From the NCBI GenBank assembly GCA_039707655.1, contig CM077667.1, forward strand, positions 157,150,642 to 157,214,641: a stretch of 64,000 bases of DNA. Direction: 5' to 3'. This document shows positions 22,740-34,587 of this stretch, one piece after another. This stretch comes from Elymus sibiricus (lineage: Eukaryota; Streptophyta; Magnoliopsida; Poales; Poaceae). The notes below the pieces were generated by a model that saw only the letters and a program-made list of their open reading frames with translations, had not been told where the DNA came from and made no database searches. The position numbers and the translations under genes are program-made. Every line of letters starts with the position of its first letter. Position 1 is the stretch's first letter.

Positions 22740-25700
22740 ATTCTCCTCGTCTAACAAGAATTCTCGTCCCGAGAATTTAGTGGTAGGGCAAGGGGGAAAA
22801 GGTTCGGCCACGTAATTCTAACGAGTCTTCTTGTTCTTGTTGATCTCATCGAAGAGGTTAATCCCTTTCGTTGATGTCTTCAATTCTTTGTTCCGGATCA
22901 TCCTGATGAAGCCGTTATCCTCTCTTCGAGATTTTCATCGTCCTACGAATGCGATGCGAGGGAAAATTCTAGAAGAACGCATCTCCACCAAGTTGGGCGT
23001 TTGACGATGAACCCAGGGAAAGTCATGATTCATCTCTCGAGTTGCAATTCGGATAATTCATCGAGAGCAATAAGCGATGGTTCAAAGTTTCAAACGGGTA
23101 GGCAATCATTCGATGCCCAAACAAAAGGTGGAAGGGTTCAGAGCAACAAATTAAATATTGCGTCTGATACAACAATAGATCATCCCTTGGGCGATGGCTC
23201 GGAAATTACGTACGAAGCCAAGCGCAAAGGATACTTTGGAATCAAAGTGATACAGGAGAGTCAGGTTTCGATCCTGTGGAACTATGGGTTATGGGCCGAA
23301 CATGTGGCAAGAGCAGATGAGCGGTGACATCTTGTACGGCCATGGTAACAAGACATGTCAGAGGATAGTCTGTCAACTATGTCGGCAACAGCATCGGTAA
23401 CGAGGGCGGGGGACGAAGAGAACCATCTTCCTGCTCGTTGAAACGAGGCGGACCAATAGGCAAAGTTCTCGTCCACCGGCGGTTACCGGAATGTTAACAA
23501 TAATAGTAACAGGGTCTTACTGACAGAGTTGTACACCGAGGTGTTTACCTAAGCAGGGAACTATCACTGCTCAGATCAAATAATTCTCAAGAAAGGCTAA
23601 ACAGACCAATGGACAGGAAAATGTGAATATCACATTAAACAGACCAATGGAAAGGAAAATGTGCATACATGAGCATCAGGTGTATATCCTTTCCAAGAGC
23701 AAGCAGAGCGGATTAATCATGATAAGGCTCCAGGTATGTAACCATTTAGTCAAGGGGCAAGGAATTTATGATGTTTATCCATACAACGATGTTTGGATAA
23801 TTGATCAAGGAACAATGCGCATCGAGCTTACATTATTCCTTATGATGATCGATGTACCACATCCATGCTTCGGGATAGCCATGATATGGTGTTTCGAATA
23901 AAGGATGGAGTTGGATATACAAGGATCCAGTAGGGACAACTTATAAGATAAATCTTACAATTCCCCCATGGAAGAATGGCAACCCTGCTGAGCAAGATAC
24001 TGTAACATTAGTTGCTCCGGACATGTGTGCTAACCACAACATCACCTTATCGAGTAACGGGGATCAATGTTATATTTCCTGATAATGTTACAACCATCAT
24101 ATCTGACTGAGATTCAGATCTGGCTGAGTTTACAGGTACTTCAGATGCTTGGTTCTACAACAACGGGGATGCGAGATCCACGGAGATGTGGATGTGGACG
24201 CGGTTACTTTTTATTGCGAGGAGGTGGGGTGTGGAGGTACTTGATCCTTATCTGCGTGAGGACGAGACGGTAAACTCTATCCATCCACCGACCCACGAGT
24301 TAGGTAAAGAGTTTCACTATGCGCGCCATTGTTGCATGCATGGCACGGAAGGTCCATGCGTGGCTGGCTTCTCACGTGGAGGGACACGCGTGACACGTAC
24401 CGTACCGGCGCATGTATGGACAGACTGACCTGACCGTGTTTAACAGTGGCGCCTCTCCACTTTGGACAAGAACAGCTGGGAGGTCACCGTGGACGATAGA
24501 CCTGGGATTGATCACCGATCGACCAGAACATATGGCACGTGGCCATGGATGGAGGTCTCTGCAAGACGGGACACTGTTACGCGCGAAAGAGGTCAAGATC
24601 TCAGCGTCGGCTGCAGCACCAAATCCAGCAGGGACCTACGGGATGTATTTGTATGCCGTCTCCAGTATAAGACGAAGATGTTCAGCATGCTATTCTTTAT
24701 TCATGGAGTAAACCAGGATATCGTCTAGATAAAACACGACGAATTTATCGAGGTAACCCATGAATATATAGTTCATCATTAAACCAAGGAGAGGATGAGA
24801 AGGTGGCTAATGGACTCAGCGACAATTCATCGAGAATTCCAAACGGATGGATTTCCACAATTATGTGAACAAGGAGATGACATTTGTCAGCTCAAATGAT
24901 ATAATGTTGTATGATCGAGGAAACATACGTCACTAATCATTGATTGAAAAGTGCGTCCGAAATATGACCTTAGGCAGCAAGATCAATGTTAGAGCGGCGA
25001 CTCAATAACCAACAGTCAAAGAACGAACTGTCGATCGTTATCTTCAAGGCAATAGGGTTGATAGAATTACAGAATCCAAGCAGCATCGCTTGTTGATGGT
25101 ATCCCGGTTAGAATCAACACGGGGACCAAGAAAGAATGGTGATGGTGAGAAGTATCACTATGCCAAGAATTTCTGAGAGGTGGAGCAATCCTCACAACAT
25201 ACTCAGCATAAAAGACAGTAATACTTCAAGGCTGAACACAATGCAAGCTGGAGAGCAAGTTGCATTCATAACGTGGACAAGTTCATGATGAAAGGAAGTC
25301 AAGGATGTTGTCGATGATATCAAAAAATCATCGAGGCAAGGAGGGTATTTATCATCATGAATCAGCTGACGTCTCGGAAGAAGTCAAATTGTGGACGATG
25401 ATCACGACTCCATTTGTCGAGAGTATTCAAGAGAATGCAACCGAACAGCGGTGGCGTCAAGTAGGGGAATGACAGCGTGGAAAGTTATAGGAAACAACAG
25501 ACAAGATGCAAGCTCAATATCGGGGTTGCTTTTCAAGACAAACAACATGATGTTGAAAACTCGACGTAAGTCGTGCTCATACTCTGAAGAATTGGTGCAC
25601 CAGAGTAGGACGAGGTGGCACAGTCAAAGATAGCTAGACAAAGGATGCAACCGATAGTCTAGGAATGACATGATTGAATTTAAAATTTCCCAGTAACAAT

Positions 25701-27475
25701 TACTAGGGGCATTAAATTTTTAGAGCGGACTTGATTTACTAAACGGTGTCCTCGGTTGACAGCAACCCAGAACCCGTAGCGTGATTATGACAAGGAAAGG
25801 TATTACTTCAACAAAGTTAGTAAGATGCCATGCAAAGGCATGATATCCTCGAGATACCAGAGGGTAAAACTCGAAGGCAGAACATGATAGAAGTAGAGCT
25901 GGGTCGTTGACCGACGACAGCAGATATTTTAGTCTTGTCAAAAATTTGACGAGGCACGAGAATGAATTTCTTTCAAACATTTTGAATAAGGATAGCATGG
26001 TCGGAACCATAACTACAAGGGATCAATTTAGTGACACTGAAAGAATCATACAGCTGGATAATTATTTTGCAAGAAGCTTCCGAGACGGTCTACATCGTTT
26101 CCATGGGCATGAACACAAAGTTCAAGGTCGACTCCCACTTCTCCAATGCATAACATTTCATTCACCTCTCGCTCTGATAAAGCTGTAGTGTTGGAATTTT
26201 ATCTGGTAGAACACCAGAAGGGTATGACTTGTGAAAACTTTCGGGTTCTCACGGATTAGGGGAAGGCATAGGTTCAACCCATCGGGGCATCTTAGGAACA
26301 TATACCACAAGCTTCAAGAGTAATTAACACAAGCTCGAAGGTGGAGCGGGGTTGACAACAGCAGAGGATACAATTCTACCAAAGGCATTTCAAGTATCAG
26401 GGAGAGAACTCACAAGATTCGAATGCGAAGGATACTATCGGATAACAACCCAGCAATGGGTCTGACGGTTCACAACAGAGCTGATGTGAGTATTGGTACT
26501 CAATCACAGGAAGAGAGAATGTAAGGCATCGGGGTATAGAACTCCCGAACAATTCGATGCTTAAATAACAAAGGAGTTATGACTTCCAAAATGAAGGATC
26601 AGCAGCAGACGCTCTGATCAAGGATGGATAAGTTGAACAGACTCAAAGGCACAATCGGTCAAGGTTTGATTTGCCGAGAACCATCTCATGTCCAGAAGGA
26701 CGTCTGAGTCAGAAAGATAATTTAAAAGGATAAGCTGATGACTGCATGCATTTGCACACAGGCTGAATCAATATGATCAGAATGACAATCATAAGGGATT
26801 TTAACGAACATTGCTAGACATATCTAATTAACCATAATGCAAGCAGACAAGAATTTCAATAGCAACAAGCTGCAGAGGATCTTCGGAAGATCGAAAAGCA
26901 TTCCGAAGAATTTTGTGAAACACATGAACAACTGAGAAGAACGGATCCTCGATAAATGTGAGGAATTAACCGTAAGGATTTTTATGCGGAACAAAACTGC
27001 AAGGCCGTAAACTCAAAGGATTCTCGGGTCAACGGAGAGTAATCCGGGGCATCTTGTAACAAGAAGAGCCACGAGAAATTATCGTATGAATGACAATCGC
27101 GAGTAGTCATCCATAGGGATATATCGGTGGTAGGGAATTGCAAAGCCGATAAGTTCAAAGTCTCAGAAAACATCAAAAGGGTATTGTCAGAACCTTCTGA
27201 CGAAACAGGTGATCTTCTGGTATGAGGGCTCTCCGGGAGAAGTAGTTACGAGAACCTAGAGTCAGAGCTTAGTAAAATCTTTAACCCGAAAAGAAGAGAG
27301 ATCAGAGTCCCAGAGTATAGAAGAGGAATAAAAGATCCTAATACCACCCAATGGCGACGTGGGCCCGTAAGCCACACAACCATGTTAGTAAAACAGTTTT
27401 CGGAAATACTAGACTCAACTGCGGCCAAGGAGTCGGAGGGGGGCTTCCTACAGGCAGTCGGCTCTGATACCAACT
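22740..27475 (-). pseudogene. Decayed gypsy interior of element G with a recognisable reverse transcriptase scrap
   Basis: No frame longer than about 96 codons is present. On the minus strand at 24782-24660 the translation reads NYIFMGYLDKFVVFYLDDIL followed by VYSMNKE, a stop, then HAEHLRLILET. That is the gypsy RT catalytic block with its DD pair (normally FIDDIL). The leader after the primer binding site (27460-27200) looks normal for the family. All other pol domains are too broken to place by eye. Confidence 0.75.
27461..27472 (-). other. Primer binding site of element G
   Basis: The plus-strand sequence GCTCTGATACCA is the complement of TGGTATCAGAGC, which pairs with the 3' end of initiator tRNA-Met. 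It lies 3 bases from the LTR start at 27476 and fixes the orientation of the element. Confidence 0.85.
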
Positions 27476-30400
27476 TGTGACGCCCCCATTCTCGTCCGTA
27501 CGCTAATCAATCACGCAATGCGTACGGCCAAGATTAGGGACTCACTGATTAGTACCACAACACGACAAACGACACAAATAAAGAGTCATACAGCTTAATA
27601 TTACAAGCCAGGGGCCTCGAGGGCTCGAATATAAAGCTCTGACGAGCACGAGTTAGCGGAAGCAAAAAAAATATCTGAGTACAGACATAGTTAGTCAAGT
27701 TTTGCCTTAAGAAGGCTAGCACAAACAACGATACAGATCGAAAAGGCGCAGGCCTCCTGCCTGGGAGCCTCCTAACTACTCCTGGACGTCGGCAGTCTCC
27801 ACGAAGCAGGCTTCAGCGGTGGTGTAGCAGGCGTCTCCGGCAAACTCCATCTCCTGGGCTCCATCGGCTGATGCATCATCAATTGGGTATGGGGAAAAAA
27901 GAATAGCAGAGCAACCGTGAGTACTCATCCAAAGTACTCGCAAGACTGACATCAGAACTACGCTAAACATGCAATGGTATCAAATGAGAAGGCTGTATTT
28001 GTGGACTGTATTGCAGAAATGCCAGAGGAGAGAGAAAGGCCTAGCCTATCGAAGACTAGCATCTTCAAGCAGTCTTGGAGCAGCAGAAGAGAGTAGATAG
28101 TAGTAGCATACATGTTGTCATACAGTAGCAATGCCCTGAGATCCTTTCTCGACACCCTGCGAGAAAGCGATCCCGAGAGCAGTATTAACAGTTTATCATG
28201 TATCATCATCTCTTTATAGTTGTCATGGATCCGGGCACAACTCCAAGCGTCCCGTTACCGTGGACACGGCTATTCGAATAGATATCTTCCCTGTAGGGGT
28301 GCACTACAGTTACCCAACACGCTCGATTACCTCCGGCCGGATACACTTGCTGGGTAATACCCGGCCTCGGGTGATCGACACAACGCAGCCCGACCTAGAG
28401 CTCAGCAGAGAGGTCAACACGCCGGTCTAAATCCTAAGTGCGCAGGGGTCTTGGGCCATCGCCCTCCGCACTCCTGCACGTTACGTGACTGGCCGGAGAA
28501 ACAGGCGCGACACTGGACAACCCAGTGAAGTAACCAGCCCAATCCCGGCGATCAGCCCGCAAAGTAACTTGTGACGTCTGAAGAGCTTTCGGCTGATACT
28601 ACGATGCAGAGGGCCCCATTAAACCACTATCCCACGTTGTGGTAGTGCGAAATGGGCACGATGACCCACTCAGATCAAACACCCAGCTCCGTTAAGCTCA
28701 TTTAGTATTACTCGCTTGCTCAATATGCACGATTAACTCCGGCCGCACACCCTTGTTCCTGGTGATGTCCGGCCTCGGCTGATCGATACATCGTGAGTCA
28801 GCCCATCTTTGTATTATCCGCTCGACCAACACGCGCGAGTAACTCCGGCCGCACACCCTTGTTCCTGGTGATGTCCGGCCTCGGCTAATCGACACGTAGC
28901 AGGTCAGCCTGACTTTACAGTTGGGTGCTGTCAGGACTCAGGTCCATCTCTGACTGGATGGTACCACCAGCCTTTCAGCCCCAGACTGCACATTTCCCCG
29001 CGGGTACCTCTCAAGGTGGACCCGCCTGTAAGCAAGGCCATAGTAACTGTGTGGTCAAGCAACGGGTAGGAATCCGAGGAATCACCCTCGTTGGATTCCA
29101 CTCCGGGAGTTGCACGACATCAGCTTAAACGGAAGTGATGAAAGAGGAATCACCCTCGGTAACACACATCCGGATAGCTATTCTACAGAGGCACCATCGG
29201 AAGTGAGCTAAGAGGTATCACCCTCGGCACTCGATGCCAGCTCTGCAGCGTCGGGCAATTTAGGGGGTGTGTGGTGATGTGCTGTCTTTAGTCCATCGGT
29301 CTTCCGTTCCGCCGATCATATTGATCGGGGCTTCGATACTAGAGCGGAGCAACTATAGCAAGGGAGAGGGGCCACAGATGGTTTTCCATCCAACCTATAC
29401 TAAGCAGTTTGGATAATAAGGCCGGTATCAATAGCAGTTATCAAAAACAGGCTATGCATCAGAAATAGGATAAAACAGTAGCAGCGGTAATTGCTAATGC
29501 AAGCAGGAGGGAGAAAGGAATGGATGATATAGGCATGCGTCAAGGGGGGGGTGCTTGCCTGGTTGCTCTGCGGCAAAGGCGGGGTCGTCAGACGTAGTCG
29601 TACACAGCAGTTTCATCGGTAGTCTCAGCGTCTATCGCAGTATCAGGGTCTACCAAAAAAGAAGCAACGAGGGGAAACAAATAAATAATAGCGCAAACAA
29701 TAGCATCACAAAGCATGACATGGCAATACGCGGTGACAGAGGGGATCTAACGCAGTGTTACACGACACCGAGAAAGGGGGATCCTATCCGAGAAAGTATT
29801 CCCGGTTCCGGACATGTGTCAGACAGATGACCGGAGGGGGCAATGTTCCAGGCTGCGATGTTGTAAGCATGGGACAGCTAGGATGCAGCGTAGGGTTGAT
29901 ATACTGCCTATCTAAGTGCTCTAGTCAATTTAGGAATTTAACCGGAATTATTTTATTAAAGTCATGCACTATTCATCTGCCAGAAACAGGCAAAAAGTTA
30001 CAGGTGTGCTATGCTAGGGGCGTCTGACAGACTAACGGACAGCGTAACCGGATTCGTCTCGTCGTTCTGAGCAACTTTCATGTTCAAAGTTTTTCGATCC
30101 GGGCTACGGTTTATTTTATATTAATTATTAAAGATTTAATCATTATCTAAATTTCTTTTAATTAATATATCCTAATTATCCGAAACAGTATTTACTGTTT
30201 ATTTAAATCAATTAATTAACAGATTAATTAATCACCCTAATTAACCTTAATCAGTTAATTAATTAACTAATTACCTAATTAATTAAATCACTAGTTAATT
30301 AATCTAATTACTTAATTATTAATATTAATATTTATTTATTTATTTACTTTCTAATTTCATTTTATTTTAAATACTTTTATTTTTATTTTGTTATTAGTAT

Positions 30401-31236
30401 ATACGTGTATGTGTGTACGTATATACGTATATCCATACGTATATACATACACACACAACACAACACACACGCACGCTACACGCACACACACATTACACAC
30501 ACATCCACACACGCACACACGCACGGGCACGGCCGAGCCGGCCGGCGCGACGGGAGCGGGCCGGAGCGCCGGGGGGGGGGGGAGGGGTGTGCTCACCGGG
30601 GGAGCAGGGGCCGGCGGGAGGCGGTCGCCGGTGGTGGCAACCGGCGGCGGGGCGGAGGCGAGCGGCGCGGACGGAGGCGAGCGGCACAGGGCGGCGGGGC
30701 TGGCGCGCAGGCGGCGGGGGGAGGCGGTGGCCGGCCGAGCCGGCGGCAGTGGCCGCGGGCGGCGGGGGCTGGCGGCGCGGGCCGAGCCGGCCGCGGGCGG
30801 AGGGGCGGCGGAGGCGCGGCGCGCGGGGAAAATGGGGCGGCTGGGGCTAGGGTTTCATCCCGTTTCCTATATATAGCGTGCGGACGGGCCACCGAATTTT
30901 GACCCGGTTAGGTCCAATTTTCCCACCGTTTCAAAATTCGTTTTAAATACTTTTGGGGCTCCAATTAAATTCCAAAATTACCGATTTCAATTTTATAAAA
31001 TATTACGAGATATTTCCAACCCATCCAACATTTTTTTTATTTTAGTTTTGAACAACTTTATCATCCGCCTTTTTCGGACGATTTAAATTGCAACGAAAAT
31101 TAACGGGGTTTGCACGGACGCGAGTTCAACAACAGTGATCGCGGCAACAGTGATCGCGGTGAGGTGGCATCACTAACGTAGGATTACTGTAGCTTAATTA
31201 CCGAAATTACTGTAGCCTAATTATCCGGGCGTCACA
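27476..31236 (-). repeat. 5' LTR of element G
   Basis: The LTR is 3761 bp and nearly identical to the 3' LTR, including the 106-bp repeat, the TTAA block, the CA block and the GC-rich block. It is somewhat shorter in the GC-rich part (one deletion near 30820). A minus-strand TATA box (CTATATATAG, 30868-30877) is placed to drive the element. Confidence 0.92.
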
Positions 31237-32730
31237 GAAATATTCTGGACGCTCTGGATCAGGCTTGAGAGCGTTTAACTGATCCAGGGTCTGTTGGCCT
31301 GTCAATGCAGGTGGTGCAGAGTTTTTGACAACTCTACCTTTGATGAAATTCTTCTTGTCTTTTCTGAACTTATGGCGAGGATCCAGGAACTGTCTATGCA
31401 AGTCGAAGCAAGAATACTTGCGACCCGCCTGCAGCCAACGGAACTGAAGAGCTGCCTTGCATGTGGGGCACGGGAACCTTCCATGCACACACCAGCCAAC
31501 GAATAACGTATACACCGGCAAGTCATGCGTCGAGTACATGTACCACACATGCATTTTGAAGTTTTGTTTTGGAGCGGCGTCATATGTCTTGATCCCATTA
31601 TCCCAAGCTTCTTGCAATTCATCCTTAAGCGGCTGCATGAACACATTCATATTCTTCCCCGGATAGTTGGGCCCTGGAATTATCAACGTCAAGAAAATGT
31701 TCTTTCTTTTCATAATCTCTCCGGGGGGGGGGGGGGATTGAGTGGAATGATAAATACAGGCCAACAACTGTATTGGGTTGCCGTCATATCAAACACATTG
31801 AACCCATCCGTGCTGATGGCGACTCAAGGATGCCTTGGATTTGCCGCTTTATCCTTATGTAATGCATCGAAGTGCTTCCACGCAAAAGCGTCTGAAGTGT
31901 GTCCCAACATCGGATTCCCATCTGCATCTAGTTTGGTTCTTTTGCCCAATTTGTGCCACGTCATCTGCCTGGCCGTCTCTTTGACCATGAAAAGACGTTG
32001 AAGTCTTGGTATGATTGGCATATACCGAAGAACGTTAACTGGGATTTTGGTCTGACTCTTCTCACGCATACCGTTGTCTACCAAAACATACCTGGAAGAC
32101 TTGCAAATGGGACAATAGTTCAAGCCCGCATACTCAAGCCTAAATAAGGCACATCCATTCTCATAGGCATCTATCTTCTCATAGGGCATTTTAAGCGCGC
32201 CTAGGATTTTGTCCGACTAGTACAGGTTGCAGGCAATACATGGCCTTTGGGTAGAAAGCGTCCAAATATTGTCATCATCGTGTCGTAGCATTCTCTGCCC
32301 AGGTTGAACTGAGCCTTCAGAGCCATTACTTGCGCGATGGCATCCAGCTGACAAAGCTCAGTGTGCTCATGGAGAGGATGTTTTGAAGACTTCAACATTT
32401 CATAGAAGGCCTTTGCAGATTCCTGTCTTCGATCCCGGTACCATGCTTGTTGGTGCGACGACGAACCACCTCAGCTCTGGCACGTTGGGCAGACTCACCA
32501 TGAAATCTCCACACCGTATAATCAGGCGCAAAACCCCACTTCTGCAAGTGTTTACCCATTTCTTCCCGTGTCCACTTTTTATGGTTGTCGCACCGGACAC
32601 AGGGGCACCAGGTTATTTCCTGGCCATTTGCAAATGCGGCTCTCAGAAACCCCTTGGTTTTCGTTAACCATTCAATGGTCATGTCTTTCTTACAAGGGTG
32701 ACCGGTGTACATCCACGCAAGATCACTCAT
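31237..32730 (-). pseudogene. CACTA TNP2-type transposase, N-terminal part
   Basis: The start ATG is at 32730. The first 100 residues match the transposase-associated domain that opens TNP2 proteins (MSDLAWMYTGH..., CPCVRCDNH, HLQKWGFAPDYTVW). Then follow the region LHEHTELCQLDAIAQVMALK, the block MPYEKIDAYENGCALF with CPICKSSRY and VLRYMPIIPRLQRL (32189-31824), and the catalytic region with TLIIPGPNYPGKNMNVF and CVHGRFPCPTC (31767-31240). Visible lesions are a one-base shift near 32225, a TAG near 32210 and a shift at the G run 31723-31734. Element G follows at 31236 with duplication GAAAT. The enzyme normally binds and cuts the CACTA ends; this copy cannot. Confidence 0.88.
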
Positions 32731-32863
32731 CTTGCCTACCTACTAAACACACAAGAAATATATATATAATTCATCATCTATATTCATCAGTTAATCAAGT
32801 TTGTCAGTTTTATTACGTCCATGCAACCTACACGCTAATAGGTAAAGATAGGTCCTAATCCCA

Positions 32864-33080
32864 CCCGAGTATGTGTAGATTGGGTTTGTTTTCCCATGCT
32901 CTGCTCCGGATCCGACGCAGAATTTCGGCAGCACCTCCCCGCTGTTCTCCTGATACACGTCTCGGCAATAAGCAGAGAGGATGTGTACCCGGAGAACAAC
33001 AGGGAGGCACTGACGAAATTCCGCATCGGATTCGGAGCAGAGCATAAGGGAAAACGAACCCAATCTACACATACTCGGGC
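32864..33080. repeat. Large imperfect palindrome upstream of the CACTA transposase
   Basis: The left arm (from CCCGAGTATGTGTAGATTGG, 32864) is the reverse complement of the right arm (ending at CCAATCTACACATACTCGGG, 33080). Each arm is about 100 bases with roughly 85-90 percent pairing around a short centre near 32972-32985. A transcript would fold into a hairpin of about 95 bp. Confidence 0.85.
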
Positions 33081-33102
33081 TGTCCATGGATAACGTTGGA
33101 CA

Positions 33103-33168
33103 ATTCGAAAGGATGGCGGTTATAAATATGCAAAGACATGCATATTTGTAGATGCCACCCTTTCGAAC
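33103..33168. repeat. Second palindrome upstream of the CACTA transposase
   Basis: ATTCGAAAGGATGGCGGTTA (33103 onward) pairs with the stretch ending TAGATGCCACCCTTTCGAAC (33168), centred on AAAGACATG near 33135. There are few mismatches over about 30 bp per arm. It begins 22 bases after the first palindrome. Confidence 0.85.
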
Positions 33169-33370
33169 GGGAGACGCATACTGGTCATGCATACTGATGA
33201 TGGAAGACACCTATAGCTAGCAAGTTTCATCGGCACGAAGACCGGAACAGAGCAAATTAAGGTGGGGGGAGATGTCATTTGTGCTCACCCACGAACGCGT
33301 CGGGGGTCGGGGGTCAGTGGCGTCGGGGGTCGGGGGTCAGTGGGGGTTAGTGGCGTCGGGTGTCGGGGGT

Positions 33371-33620
33371 CTTCTTCTTCTTCTTCTTCTTCTCCTCCTC
33401 CTCCTATTCTTCTTCTTCTTCTTCTTCCTTCTTTTCTTTTTTGCTATTCTTCTCCTCCTATTCTTCTTCTTCTTCTTCCTTCTTTTCATTTTTCCTATTC
33501 TTCTCCTCTTCTTCTTCGTCTTCTTCTTCTTCTTCTTCTTCTTCTTCTTCTTCTTTTCTTCTCCTCCTCCTCCTCTTCTTCCTTTTTTCCTTTATCCTCT
33601 TCTTCTACTTATTCTTCTTT
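33371..33620 (+). repeat. Pyrimidine-rich TTC/TCC microsatellite
   Basis: About 250 bases are almost purely C and T on the plus strand (TTCTTCTTC with TCC interruptions). The open frames across it in all three plus frames are low-complexity and not coding. Confidence 0.85.
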
Positions 33621-34255
33621 TCTTATTTTTTGCACTAACCTAATTAAACTAATTAACACTAACCCAATTAACTATAACAGTAACCTAAACTAACAGTAAC
33701 GTAAACTAACAGATGCAATGAAATGAAACAAAAAAAAAGATGCAAGAACTCACCGGAGGAGGGCCGGTGGAGGAGGGTCAGCGCAGGGAGGAGGGTCGGC
33801 ACAGGGAGGACGCCGCGGTGGTGGAGCCTGGCCGTGGGGAGGGGGTGCTCGCCGCCGTCAGGGTGGGCTCACCGCGGGGAGGGGGTCGCGGTGGTGTCGG
33901 CGGCGGGAGCAGGGGGTGGCGGCGACGAGGGGGGCGCGGGGGTGGCGACGACGGGAGCAGGGGGTGGCGACAGCGAGAGGGCCACGGGAAGGAGGCGCGG
34001 TGGTGGCGGCGGTGGGAGCAGGGGGTGGCGTCGGCGAGGAGGGCGCGGGGAGGGGGTGCGGTGGTGGAGGAGCCCCGTGGGGAAGGAGGGCAGGGGATGC
34101 CAGCGGCGGGGGCGGCGAATGGGCGAAGAGGGGGCTGGCGGCGGCGCGGCGGGCGCTGGTAGTGGCGGCGGCGGGCGAAGGGGGTGGCGGCGGCGAGAGG
34201 TGGCATTGCAGGAAGGGGGAGTGAGAGAGAGTGGAGTGGGGGCGGGGCACGACCG
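33621..34255. other. GC-rich, G-biased stretch in the CACTA
   Basis: After a short AT-rich spacer (33621-33730), the sequence to 34240 is very rich in GGA, GGC and GGT on the plus strand with loose 'gggagcagggggtggcg' repeats (33905, 33955, 34015). Long frames exist on both strands with Gly/Arg/Ala-rich or Pro-rich products. I take these as compositional and see no gene. Confidence 0.5.
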
Positions 34256-34587
34256 TTACTAGTCCGTTCCCTTTGCCGTCTGCAAGCGGACGACAAACAT
34301 TCTTTACCGTCCACTGGCAGACGGCAAAGGGATAACCCATCTGACCTAAAGCTTGACCAGGGCCTAGTGGGTCCAGCTGGCTCCTTTGCCGTCTGCCAGC
34401 GGACGGCAAACTTTCTTTGCCGTCCGCTGGTAGACGACAAAGATTTGGCCTACGGCAAACACAATCTTTGCCATCTGGCCTTTCTTTGCCATCTGCTTTT
34501 TGCCAGCAGACGGCAATGGCCTTCTTTGCCGTCCGCTCGCTGACGACAAATAACTGGTAGACGGCAAATTCCCTGATTCCAGTAGTG
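34256..34587. repeat. Right subterminal repeat array and terminal inverted repeat of the CACTA
   Basis: The stretch contains about ten TTTGCCGTC/GACGGCAAA motifs (for example at 34270, 34320, 34385, 34400) and ends CCTGATTCCAGTAGTG. It lies upstream of the transposase gene, so it is the 5' end of the element in gene orientation. Confidence 0.85.

Larger units (their letters stand above)
18963..31236 (-). mobile_element. Gypsy LTR retrotransposon G (Fatima-like), young but with decayed pol
   Basis: The element has two LTRs of about 3.77 kb with ends TGTGACGCCC/GGGCGTCACA and a perfect duplication GAAAT (18958-18962, 31237-31241) inside the CACTA transposase. A Met-tRNA-type primer binding site (minus TGGTATCAGAGC, 27472-27461) and a polypurine tract beside 22739 show minus orientation. 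The interior (22740-27475) has no long frame. LTRs differ by about 20 substitutions in the first 2.5 kb by eye, so it is the youngest insertion here. The name Fatima is from memory of the LTR start and is moderately sure. Confidence 0.92.
32731..33370. other. 5' non-coding region of the CACTA transposase gene with two palindromes
   Basis: No coding sequence is recognised. The stretch holds two adjacent imperfect inverted repeats (listed separately) and a duplicated 'gggggtcagtggcgtcgggggtcgg' type block at 33300-33370. It lies directly upstream of the transposase start and should contain its promoter or 5' leader. Confidence 0.55.
5543..34587 (-). mobile_element. 29-kb CACTA (En/Spm-like) DNA transposon with two nested retrotransposons
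   Basis: The left end begins CACTAAAGGAATCAGG. The right end reads CCTGATTCCAGTAGTG, the inverted complement with few mismatches. The insertion site in copia gag is duplicated as CCC (5540-5542 and 34588-34590). The empty site is seen in element D near 61662 as GCATCCCCAATTC. Both ends carry arrays of a TTTGCCGTC motif in direct and inverted orientation, the typical CACTA subterminal repeats. Two genes lie on the minus strand: a TNP2-type transposase (32730 to 16839) and a second gene (16691 to 6857). Without elements B and G the element is about 9.5 kb. The transposase is broken, so it would need help in trans to move. Confidence 0.95.

Noticed and set aside
33272..33693. Frames encoding Phe/Leu/Ser-only proteins
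   Set aside because: They are low-complexity translations of the TTC microsatellite.
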